Shown piece by piece: positions 24,855 through 36,445 of a stretch of 64,000 nt of DNA (within the stretch, counting starts at the first letter, position 1; each line of letters opens with the position of its first letter). Location of the stretch: NCBI RefSeq assembly GCF_023065955.2, contig NW_026622786.1:53305438-53369437 (forward strand), read 5' to 3'. Made by a program: the position numbers and the translations under genes. Source of the stretch: Ursus arctos. Lineage: Eukaryota > Chordata > Mammalia > Carnivora > Ursidae. The notes below the pieces were generated by a model, which saw nothing but the letters and a program-made list of their open reading frames with translations, did not search any database and was not told the origin of the DNA.

Positions 24855-25600
24855 ACAAGTAGAGCTTAAGGCCTACAAGCAATACCAGGCAAGCACATGT
24901 GTTTAGGAAATGAAGTCCTGGCTGGAATTCAGTAATAATGAGCCCCTTAGTGATCTAATGTACACCAGTGTACATTGTGGATGGAAACAGAGTGCCAGAG
25001 AGGACAATGGGGAACTCAACCCGTGTTTAATATGTTTCAGCTCTGTCTAAATAACTGTTGGCAAAAAACGTGGAAGCAATACAACAAATCAATTTTAGGG
25101 CTCAGGAGGATTTGCTCAAATAAGACAGCTATGAAGTATACATTACTGGATAAGTTCACAGCTCCATTGTGAGAAAGGCACCTACTTGCAATGCCTTCTA
25201 TCCTGTTTAACTTGTTATAGGTCTTCTCTATTCAAAACGAGGAAGTATCTGTGCTTTTTCTTAAGATTTAAAACAGAACTGGGAAAACATCCAAAGACAA
25301 ATTAACTTTATTATTAGCGTAAGCTAAGCCTTACAGGACTTACATCCATTGCTACGTGGACAATTTCTATAGAAAAAGAATGCTAAGAGGGGGGAGAAAA
25401 ACACCATCTACCAAGGACACCTGAGTTCCAGACCTTTTTATCTGTCATTAAGTCACTATTTATTGAGTCCATGCCAGCAAAGAGGCAACCAGGCCAAACT
25501 TGTACACCATTTTGCTCCTGGAAGTTTCTTCACACGTGCTGCCCAGTTCTGCTCTCAAAACCTACACTTAATGCCTCTAAGAACTGGCTGTGTTTCATTA
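22906..25600. other. Intronic, no gene; contains one microsatellite
   Basis: Beyond the (AC)19 tract nothing is supported. A segment near 23460-23600 is vaguely like an old SINE. Confidence 0.55.
24812..24849. repeat. (AC)19 microsatellite
   Basis: Uninterrupted AC dinucleotide run of 38 bases, a length at which such tracts are usually polymorphic. Confidence 0.97.
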
Positions 25601-25618
25601 AAAATAAGATGGAGCTGA

Positions 25619-25721
25619 GGCCCCTGGGTGGCTCAGTTGGTGGAACATGCGACTCGATCTCGGGCTTTTAAGTTCGAGCCCCATGTTGGGTGTAGAGATT
25701 ACTTAAAAATAAAGTCTAAAA
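25619..25721 (+). mobile_element. Short tRNA-type Can-SINE lacking the CT-rich body
   Basis: Only the tRNA-like part (ctgggtggctcagttgg, then gttcgagccccatg) is present, followed by a short tail (gattacttaaaaataaagtc). The exact 18-base duplication aaaataagatggagctga flanks it at 25601-25618 and 25722-25739. It belongs to a different, shorter subfamily from most copies here; 40331-40438 is similar. Confidence 0.9.
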
Positions 25722-25739
25722 AAAATAAGATGGAGCTGA

Positions 25740-27314
25740 TGATTTCTAACTGGAAATCACTTATATTTCTTTTTGTCAGCCTTTGAGGAAAGTAGAATAT
25801 CCATCTTTCCATACCTTTCAGGGAAAAGCTTTCTAAATTAGGAGAAAGGTACTGGTAGGCAATCTTTCAAAGTGTTTATTTATATTATGCTTATTATTTG
25901 GGTCTTTAAGCATACAAGACACCAGAAATAGAAATAATGTTACCAGAGGTAATTTTTGCCAGGAGCAGAAGTAATTTCTAGAAGCCATCCAGGTAGTATT
26001 TTCTCACCAAAACACAATTTAAAATATGGAATTAACTGCTGAAGGCATCAACACAAAAAGGCATAAGTCAGTTCAAAGAGGTAGTGAACCTAGATGAAAA
26101 TAAATTCAAGAATACAGCTACCAACCAGACTTGAAGGCCTCTGGTCATGATGAGTGAAGTTGGTTTTATCCCAAGAGAAAGAATACATAAAATAAAGATG
26201 GAGCTGGGAGAAGGGGTTGTGAACTGTAGGAGAGGCAAGAAATATAATCAGTACATCAGGACAAATCATTTTTATATTCTGGTCATAACTCACTATTTTT
26301 CTTTTAATTTCTTTCCCCTAGAAAATGAAATGGTAGTGAGCATGTTGTACTTTCTACCTGATTTATTAAGATTCTCCATTTCCTTTCCCTCCATTTGTAA
26401 GTAGCAAGTCAATTACAGAAAAATTCTAATAAACTCTCTACATAGGGATAGGGTAATTCTCATAATTAGTGTAGAAAATCCTATTGGATTTTATGAAATT
26501 TCAATTATGGGTTTCATTTGGTTTGCATGCCCAATCAAGGATACTACTTAGAACATAGATATTTATCAGGCACCTTCAATGAAGATACAATGTTTAACAC
26601 TTGTAGCCAACGAAAAGCATACCATTGTGAAACAGACACGTATGCCACTCATTGTACATCCCAAGTGCTCATACCCCAGCTCCTTTGAAGTTAGGTGGGG
26701 TCTTATGACCAAGTATTTATCCACTGGGTTGTGATTAGAAGTGACCTGTGACCACGGGTAGACAACCAGATGGCATGAGTCCTACCAGTAAAGTAACAAA
26801 AACTCATGGATGTCAAGTAGGGGAGCTGCCAAGCTGGATACGTACGCAGGATTTCATCCCTAAAGGCATTGCTGGAGCATTTCCAAGCTGCTCTGATAGT
26901 ACGCGTATGTCAACGTGAAGAAAGGGAGCATCTGGAGTTTTTTAAGGTGCTGGCAGCTTACATGTTTACTGCCTTTCTCACCAGGAACTCACGTGAATGG
27001 TCACAAAAGTAGTACCAAGGAGAAAACCAGCAAAGAGGACTACTCTGGATTCCTGGCCATGACCTTCTTTGTCTTGGCACCCCCTCCTTGAGGAACATAA
27101 TCATCGCTGAATCCTTTCCTATGCTGGGAATTAATGCCCCCAAAATAAAAAACTCAAATGTGTAAAACAGAACAAAACAAACCAGCCAAAGCCTACAAGA
27201 ATGAAGGTTCTCCATGCCAATCTTGCCCTGTGAAGGCCAACCGGATACTAAAATCAAGAAAGAGGAAAGCCACATCGACACCTAAGAGACACTGACAAGA
27301 AATACATTTACACT
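25740..27314. other. Intronic, possible very old repeat at about 26640-26830
   Basis: 'ggtggggtcttatgaccaag' with nearby 'gattagaagtgacctgtgac' is reminiscent of an old mammalian repeat. No gene is seen. Confidence 0.4.
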
Positions 27315-27501
27315 GGGGCGTCTGGGTGGCTCAGTTGGTTAAGTGCCTAGTTCTTGTTTTTGGCTCATCATCTCAGGTTCGTGAGATTGAGCCCTGAGCC
27401 AGGCTTCCCACTCAGGGGGCAGTCTGCTTAAGATTCTCTCCCTCTCCCTCCCACCCTCATTCTTGCGCTGTCTCAAAAATAATCTTTAAAAAAAAAAAAA
27501 A
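27315..27501 (+). mobile_element. Can-SINE, older copy
   Basis: Head ggcgtctgggtggctcagttgg, a degraded B-box region, a CT-rich body and an A-tail to about 27501. The flanks show only a vague duplication, so the copy is older and its ends are approximate. Confidence 0.88.
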
Positions 27502-28255
27502 GAAGAAAGAGAATATGTTTATATAGTGATGAAGGGATTTGCTCACGACCACAGCCTATCCTAGGCCAGAGATTTTTAGCTTTTTGTGCCACAGAGCCTG
27601 GGGCCAGCCAGTGCAGTGAAGCGTGTGGTCGTCTTTTGAGAATCAAGTGTTTGAATGCATAAAATGGGCAGAATTTTAAAGACCAACTATAAACATTTTT
27701 TTAAGAGTTATAGGATAACATGTCCTTCTTTATTAACACGTTTATCAAGAAGATCCCGCAGTGTGTCAAAACATTGTAATTTCAAAGGAGTGTGGACCAT
27801 GTTATTTCACAGTTATTTGTGATACCTACACAAGTTATGGAAGATCTTTGATTTGTTTTGGTAACAAAGTCCCAGGTACTGCTAATACTATTTGGATTTT
27901 TTGTCTGTCATAAGGAAAAAATGCTAGGTTTCCATTAGAGGGGTTATAACTTTTTTCCTTCAAGTTTATGAATTCCGTGAATTCTGTGAAGCCCAGAAGA
28001 AACCCCGAGATGTACCTTCTCCTAGTACAACCATACTACAACATCAGGAGAGCATTCTATTGGGCGCTCAGGTTACGTGCACTGCAGTGCACATGGCAGC
28101 GTCTCCATGGCTTCTCTTTTGATTATCTGGCATTTTTTGATTCTCACCAACTGTTTTGAACATGATGTCAACTGACTAAGAGTATTGTTCAGGTTGTTAA
28201 AATGCAATTTATTGGAGGTTTAGGTGGCTTCAAGTAAATGATCAAGAAAATGGGA

Positions 28256-28443
28256 GGGGCTCCTGGGTGAGTCAGTTGGTTAAGCAACCAACTCACGATT
28301 TCAGCTCAGGTCATGCTCTCATGGGTTGTGAGAATGAGCCCCATGCTCAGTGGGGAGTCTGCTTGGGATTCTCTCCCTCCACCCCTCTCCCTCCATTTGC
28401 ACTTGGCTCAATCTCTCTTTAAAGTAAATAAATCTAGGGGGAA
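28256..28443 (+). mobile_element. Can-SINE, older copy
   Basis: Head ggctcctgggtgagtcagttgg with a mutated A box, then gagccccatgctcagtgggg, a CT-rich body and an A-tail. A weak 9-base duplication (aaaatggga) occurs at 28247-28255 and 28444-28452. Confidence 0.88.
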
Positions 28444-29265
28444 AAAATGGGATAAAAAAATCAGTCCATAAGGGTTTGGTCAAATCTTCTGACATCATAA
28501 ACATCACCTCGTCCGGGAAAACGGACTTACAGTTGTACAAAAGGCAGCTGCTCAAACAATCTCTCCGGAGGTTTGTCATGACTTTCAGAAACATGAAGAC
28601 ACCTGGGGTTGCTGGGTCACTGCATCAGGATGCGGTCCAGTCCTGAGCTGGGCAGGAGTGCCTCCAGGAATGTATACCCTAAACTAATTGGGAAATCAGG
28701 TCGACTTAATAAGCCTCTGAAGGCTGGGCAAAACAAAATGGAAATCATTCACACTTTGTGAGGTTTACCTCCATTCTGTGAGTTGCCGAGAGAGAAATGA
28801 TCCATGTACATTCACATAAACCATTATCACCCTTTCTTCAATCAGCCTGGCATAGCTGTTGACGCCTTAACTCAGGAATATGCGACATAGTAGATAACCA
28901 AGCTCTAGCTCTCAGTTCGGCCACAGAAACAAAGGATCAGAGAATCAAGCAAGTGTTTGAAAGCAAGTAGTAAGTCTACAGGCAAGACTTGAGAACCAAG
29001 ATGTTGAGGCTTGGGAATTCATCTTGTTTCACATTTCAAATACTAAGATGTAGTGTAATGCAGTACAAGTGCCACTCGACCAGAGTCCACACGGGGCTTT
29101 TCAGTTAGATCCCATCACCAATTATCTGAGCAAACGTGGGCCAGAAATCACATTTCCCCAAACCTTGGATTCCCCTTCTTTAAAAGGGGGAAATTAATCT
29201 CAAAAGTCACCTTCCCACACAAAAATAAAGATTCGGTAACTTTTGAAATCTCGAGAACGATTTAA

Positions 29266-29451
29266 GTATTTGAGAGAGCGTGTGTAAGTAGGCATGAGCA
29301 GGGGGAGGGGCAGAGGGAGAGGCAGAATCCCAAGCAGAGCCCCTGTGGAGCATCAAGTCCAACTTGGGGCTTGATCCCGTGACCCTGAGATCATGACCTG
29401 AGTGGAAACCAAACGTTGGATACCTAACTGACTGAGGCACCCACGTGTCCC
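29266..29451 (-). mobile_element. Can-SINE, older copy
   Basis: Reverse-strand copy; the head reads backwards as gactgaggcacccacg. Flanks tcgagaacgatttaa (29251-29265) and tcaagaatgatttaa (29452-29466) are a target duplication with two differences. Confidence 0.9.
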
Positions 29452-30852
29452 TCAAGAATGATTTAAAAAAAAGGGGGGGGGGTATTACTGAAAAGATATA
29501 ATCAAATACGGATGTAAATTGAATGTTTGGTGAAGCAAAGGGTACTTTCAGACGGTGAGAAAATAAAGAAATGCAAATTCCCACGTCCTGAAGCAGCACG
29601 CTGGGCCCGCACTGTATTTGGTTCCATACATTACAGGAGTTTAAAAGTTGTACTAGTTGGGCAACGGGGTACGGGGCGGGGGACTTGGAGGAAGTTGGTT
29701 AAAAGGTACAACCTTCCAGTTACAAGACACCTCAGTCCTAGGGGTGTAGTGTACAGCAATACTGCTGTATATACAGTACGTGCAGTCGTTCAGAGTGAAC
29801 CCCAAGAGCTCTCATCCCAAGGGAAAATTGTTTTTTCTTTCTGTATCTCAGTGAGAGGATAAAAGTTAACTGAGCTTATGGTAATTAAGCTTATACAGTG
29901 CTGTAGGTCCATCGGAGCTCAATAAACACCCTCCCCTCAAAAAAACGTTGCCCTAGTCGTATCTTGATGCTCTTGGGAGTCCCCCAGGCGTTCTCTTTGG
30001 TAGCTCTCTGTGCCGCACCGAACCACTGGTTTAACTGCCCATCAGCTCCTTGAGCGTATACTGCTGTCTTGTTTAGAGCCATATTCCCCCAGTGTCAGAA
30101 CCAGGCAAGGTTCATCTGAGACAAGAATGCCTGAAGACCTGTCAAAGGGTTGGGGATCTGGGCCCTGCTCATTCTTGGCCTCTGGTAAATTCCCCCTGCC
30201 CCTTTTTGCTGTCCCTGTGCATCCTGTCATTTTGATTATTTTTTCCCAAGGGGCTGACTCATTTAATAGGAGCAGAGGACTCTCCCGACTAGCAGGAGAG
30301 GAAGTCAGCATTTAATGTCTGCGATTCTAGGCTCTTTCCCAGGTATTTTTTTTTTTCCTGAACCACCTGACTCCAAATAACTTCAGTTCTCATAACCATC
30401 ACGTTAATTTTGCCAGACTTTGAAACCTCTTTATCTTCCTGGCTAAGGGTCTCCTTCCCTGCCCTTCCCTAGTCTCCTTGCCAAGCACTGCTGGCCGTAA
30501 GTGTGGAAATGAAATTTCAAAACTGGGAAGAAGTCTAGCCCACTGGCTCAGGAAGCAGATGTAGGGTCTGAGTCCTTTCCTCAGTTTACCCCAGAGCCTT
30601 CCAAAGCACTGTGGAGCACACAGGAGGAGCTAAAAAATGTTGGCTGAATGAATTTATGATTGAAGGAGCCCTGCTGACCCAAGCCCTTGCTGCATTATGG
30701 GCAGACAGAAAAGGACAAAAGCTCTGCCTTCATACCGAGTGCAGAAGCACTATAAACCCAGATTATAAATTGTTAACTCATAAGTAGCCAACGGCTGATA
30801 GCTCCTTGACTCTCAACATTTTGGGAGAAAGAGTAAACTTGCACGTGCACCT

Positions 30853-30878
30853 CCCCCCCCCCCCCCCACACACACACG
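30853..30878. repeat. Poly-C run followed by (CA)n
   Basis: A run of about 15 C leads into a short CA repeat. Such runs are prone to length errors in assemblies. Confidence 0.85.
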
Positions 30879-33800
30879 AGTTGAGGGGGAAGGGAGTACT
30901 AAATTTCCACCCTGCTTTGAAACATAAATCTTAAGACCCCTCAGGTTAAAAATGACAGCTAGAGTCCTTTAATCTTGAAAATGCTCTCTCCATGGAAACC
31001 TTAAGGACAGGAAACCACTTAGGCAAAGCCTTTTTTTTTTTTTTTTTGAGGGAACTTCTAAGGAAAGTCTAGGTTTTAAAGAAATTGAACTTTCACGCAC
31101 AACTATCCCGTAGGAAAGTAGTCCATGCCATGTGATTTCACTGACCCATAAATAAAGCCTTCCCAGTTCAGTTCAGCTGGAAGAGACAAATTCACTTCAC
31201 GTAACAGATTCTTGCTCTCAACTCCCAGTGTACCATCTCCACCATTAAAATTCTTGTTAGGTAGAACAAGGATTCTATATGATGGTCCACTCCATTTTTA
31301 CCCAAATCAGTGAATTTTGCAGGCTGCAATTTTCAATTATGAGAAGCACCTAAATGTGACGCTTCTGGCTATAAAAGACTGGAAAAATTCAAGTAAGCAC
31401 ATAATTCTAGGAAATTAGACCTGGAAGAGTGTCTAGTAAGTACAAGAGAAAACTATAGGGCAGAGAGGTTAAAGCAATTAGCTCAAGGCCCCACCAAACG
31501 TACAATATGGTTTCCTACCTTAATGACTGCTAGATTTCTCTAAACTCCCTAGCACACCACCTCTTAGATATTCCAGGCTGGCTACACTTCAAAATAGTAA
31601 TTAGCTAAAAATCAATCAAAATATTTTCAATAAAAATAAGGTGAGGCAATTGTGCAAATTTTCACATCGTTTCTGGAATCTTGAGCCTATTAGGAGTGAA
31701 ACAGTCCACAGATTTCAAAGGATGGGTCTAAAGTAGTTCAAACAAGCACCAAACATCAAGTCACTTTCCCAACCACCCAAGCTCTAGGATGCACTGTCTG
31801 GGAGAGCAGCCAGGTTGGCAAACAAATCATTATAAAATGCAAAGGTATTAAGTGCCCTCTTGCCTTTGGCAGTACACTCAAAGCTATTCAAATGTATTAC
31901 AGCAAAAGTAAAATACAGCTACCAAGGTCTCAGCCAACAAAGAGGGAGAGAAGTCCATGCGTAGTGTTTTGTTTGTTTTTCAATTTGTTCAGGTATTCCA
32001 ACTTTTGTTCCATTTTCTTGTGAAAGAAAAACCTAGGAAGAAATGGAGAAGGGGGAGACCCAACCCTAAGCTTGTAGAAAAAGGAGGGGAAAAAGGAGAG
32101 AAAAAAAGAGTAGGTTGAGATGAAGAAATCTGAGGACTTCAGTGTTAGGGGCCCTTTGAAAATTCATTACAGCAACTCTGGTTCAAAAGGAGTCCAGAAA
32201 AAAAAAAAAAAAAAAGCTAATTCCCTTAGGGCTAAGTCAAATAGGAAATTTTATTGCCTTTCTGCCTTTCCATCGCTCTCCCAATCAACAGGAGGGACAA
32301 AGTCCTTCCACCAGCTTTAATCTACGCAGACAGATCAAGTACGTGGGGAACACACTCTTGAGAAGAATAAGTCACCTGGAAGACAAGGAAGAACCGTCAA
32401 GCATATGAAGACACTAGGTGAACAATGACAGCAGCCACTTTATCTGTTTTAACAGAGGACCAAGAAGAAATAAATTTAGGATTATACAGGAGAGCTCTTC
32501 CTAACACATCAGGAAGAAATTCCAGAATATAGGATATTCACTGTATACTGTATCTGAGACTAGAATTTGGCATTCTGTTCTCAGGTTTTCTTCCTATTCT
32601 GTCCGGTGCAATGCCAACGGCCCCACATGACGATGGCAACATTTATATTCACATCCACTTCCAGTCTTTATTACTTCTACATATCCATTCCTTCCAAGCA
32701 GGGCAGGAGGGGTTCCCATACAAGCCTACTAGGGACAGAGGAATGAACTAAACAAACGTGTCTTCGACCACTGGATCTGTTGAAGATTTCCAGCTGACTG
32801 AACTACAGTAATGCCCACACCCACTCTCCCATATTCTCTAGAGCCCCCTACACAAAGGAGCAAGATTTATGCAGACAGCAAATATTAAGAAGCTCATTAA
32901 ATGCTGAATCAATTAATGTAATTAACTGAAGTCTCAGGCAGAAGCTGACATGGATTTGAATTCAAGCTCTTCCACTTTTAACTTTCAAATCCTAGACAAG
33001 TTGTTTGCTCTTTCTGAAGTCAGTAACTGCTCTGCGTTAGAAATAAAACTCTACTCCTTGGCATATGCCTGGGACATAAAAGGTGCCCCACAAAAGTGCA
33101 CGATTTTAAGTCCTACTACCAATAAAATGGTCCTTTTGTGGGGGTGGGGGTACTTTTTCCTCCTTTTCCCAGCAATTTAAGGAACCTCATAGTTTCACTG
33201 ATAGGTAACAGGTAGTGAATAAAAGCGGCTCCTATTTGGTTAAATTCTAGATTGAAACTTACAGAATAAATTCAAATAAGTATAAATCCTTTGTCCAACA
33301 AGGCTTGGGATGTTGTTGTTTGGGAACTCAAGAATTGCGATCCTTTACAAGTAAATCCTCTCTGACAACTGCTCATGATATGGTCATTAATATAGCTCAA
33401 CTTATCCACAGGTGTGAATAAAAAAAAAAAAACAACAATTCAAATTAAGAGAAACAAGGGGGAAGAAAAGATTATTGGAAAAGATGAGAAAATGTCCTGG
33501 GTCTTACCAGGCAAAACCAGAGTCACAGCACCACTTTAGAAACCCCTACCTGGTCTAAGAGAAAAGTTATCTAAAGCATTAACGAAGAGGATAAGGAGCC
33601 ACCATTGTTGCAGGCTTAAAGTGATCCACTTTCACTAGAGCTTAGGGTAGTGGGGCCCTCATTGAAAATGCAAAATCCCCAGCTGGGGGTAAGAAGAAGA
33701 GAAAATGTTAAGATGCTCAGCTCTGGAGTGCCAAGACCAAGGGTCTCCACATTTCAGCGCTCAGCCTCCTCCCTCCCCTGGCTCCAACACTCCCTTCCTT

Positions 33801-34812
33801 TTATTCCAGCACAGGTCCTTTCCAGCTCGGCCTTTCGGTGTCAGGGAGACTTGGGAAGAGCCTCAGGAACTGCTGAGAAATGGAGAAATACACAAAGGCT
33901 CTCCTCCACAAAGGCCCCTTTCATAGAGGTAGTCGTGTCTATTAAAAACGTGCATACACTTCTCTAAGGAGATTAGGAGGACCACAAGCTCACTGAAATG
34001 GGTTGGCCCCCACGAAATGTGTTTAAACCTACTGCAGGGCGGAGGAACGGTGGGTGTGGCAGGAGGAGGGAAGACTTAAAATTAGTGGCAGGGGCCTCCC
34101 TTCTCCTTGATAAAGGGTGGGGGGGATGGACAAAACTATCCAAGAGGGCTGCTGCAGCCCCTGAGTGGAGCTAGTTGGTATCCACACAATCCCCTTCCGT
34201 CCCTTGCATTCTTGTATTGCCCAGCTATGGGCAGTATTCCTTCCCATACAGAAGTCACAAGAGGATGAGCATAATAATTCCTTGCATGGTAATATGCACT
34301 TTTCAAACTGCTCCTCAAATCTTTGGAAGTAGGAAGTACAAAACAGAAGCAATTTTCCAATAAAACTTATATGGTTACATATTCTGAGAAAATGCATCAT
34401 ATGTGAGGTGCCCGACTATAAATTTAAGTTATTAAACCACTCATAGGCCATCATTGGTTTAATGAATGATTAAGCTTTCACCTCATTCATTATTTCTTCA
34501 TGATTACTTCTTCCTGGAGAATGAAACAGGTACACAAAGAACAAGTCCACCCATAGTCATAAATGGCAATTCCTTTTATTCACCTAGACATATAAAAGAT
34601 AAAACAAGAAATCTTTCACTTAGAGGTTATTTCTGAACTCTTAGAATAGGTCAATGATTTTATGATTCACAAAGGGATTTTGATAAAACAACAGTTCTGT
34701 GAGGTATTATTCCCCACCCCACCCCGTTTACCATGTTATAGGTGAGGAAAGGGACTGAGGTGGAGCCTCGGGTATTTGCTTCCAAACTCATTTGTTCGTT
34801 TTTTTTTGTTTG

Positions 34813-34836
34813 TTCATTCATTCATTCATTCATTCA
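34813..34836. repeat. (TTCA)6 microsatellite
   Basis: Six exact ttca units. Confidence 0.92.
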
Positions 34837-36329
34837 ATCATCCAGCACTCACGGAGGGTCTACACGTTTCCTGAGAACTATGCCAGGGATGGAGAATTCA
34901 GGGAAGCAGACTTGTTTCTACTTATAAGTAGCACCCAAGGGCAAGTACAGAGTTCTAAGGGGTTGGTCACAAGGGAGTGCTCAACCCATGTCTAGGTGTT
35001 AAGAAAACAATCTTCTAGAGAAGGCAATACCAGAGTTGAGCCCTCAAGGATAACCCCAGTGTTGTCTTCACACCACAATGCCTTGCATGACTTGCCAGTA
35101 TTAAACTAGGTAGCTAGAAGTGGTCCTGAGGACAGCATTTGTTCCAGAAGACAAAGAACCACGCAGTACATCTAGAAGTCCCGGGGGCGGTGCTGTCTTC
35201 TCCACTTCCGTTAACCCTAAAGAGAAGGTACTATGGGGCTGTGTACTCTGTGAAAGGAGCTTATTGCTCCTGTGTGCCTTATGATGGACGATTTCAGAAC
35301 AGAGGATGGTATCTCCAAGAAGGAATGTAATGAGCAGGAAAAACACTCCTGTGGATGAGCTTGGAGAGAGCTGGAGCCGGGATCCCCCTGCTGTTGTCTG
35401 AAGGCATTTGACGGACATAAAGACAAAGGCTGGGGAAGGGGACGCAGGCCAGAGATGCTGGTCAAAGGCCTGTTCTAACAAAATAGTGGGAGAGAACCCA
35501 GCCCCATGCCATCAAAATAGAGAGTTATCCTTCCCTGTATTTTTTCCTCAAGTTATAAAAAATGCTTTATTCCTCCAGCCAACCAAGAATCTGAGTGGCC
35601 TTTCACCAAGGATCAAACACCCCCGATGTACACAGGCTGTTTATACCCTACCTACAGAACATATTCAACCCTTTTCCCTCCCCCGAATAATAATGCTGCC
35701 CTGGTGAAAAACGTTTTGTTGTTTTGACTCCCAACTTCTAAAAAATCCTAGTCTTTTTAAATTCATGGGGAAATATTTGAGAGTTTCAGACTTTCAAGCC
35801 ACCTTTAGTCAAGAAAGAAAACTAAGGCAAGACCTTGGAAGGAAAGAGAGTATAGGATTTCAACACAACAATGCTAATGTCTTACTGCTAATTTTCATAA
35901 ATAAAACAAATGAGGGCATAGTCCTTGAAGAAAGGTACCTCATTTCCCACTGTTTTGGGTTACTATAGAGAGGACCTTCTCATTCGTGGACTGAACATTT
36001 ACCGTTTGGACATTTATTCGGAAGCCAACTCCTGCTCAAGCCCTAAAGCAGAGTAACAAATTTAAGGCGTTACTATCTAGTCGTCTCAAACTGGCTCCAT
36101 ACAATAACCCTAAAAGTAAACCTATCTTATTTAAGCAAAGTCTTCCTAGATTCCATCTTTAAATTCTTACATGAGGATCCCACAGGGTAGAAGATTCACT
36201 GAAAATGGGCAGGAGCTTTCAGTCCTACATTTGAAAGAGAAAATGTGGCTCTGCACCTGTCCTCTCACCACTATTCTGCTGACCTCCCCTAAGAACAAGA
36301 CGTTATCACGGAAAAGCAGGATATAAAAC

Positions 36330-36445
36330 GCTTTTACATACATGCTTTATTGGGTCTTCACTGTAGTCCTCTGAGGTAGCTACAGTCCCCCTTCGCAGAT
36401 CAAGAAATGGAGGCTTGGAAGCCTAGTCACTCCGCCTTACAGCTA
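36330..36445 (-). mobile_element. MIR SINE fragment
   Basis: 'ttttacatacatgctttatt' and 'cagatcaagaaatggaggct' are reverse MIR-like. Confidence 0.5.

Larger units (their letters stand above)
29467..36329. other. Long intronic stretch with few recognisable features
   Basis: About 6.9 kb with G-, C-, A- and T-runs (29472-29481, 30853-30867, 31030-31047, 32200-32215), a (TTCA)6 tract and one or two weak MIR traces (31440-31490, 34690-34760). Frames of 100-126 codons occur, but none looks like a known protein. Confidence 0.5.
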
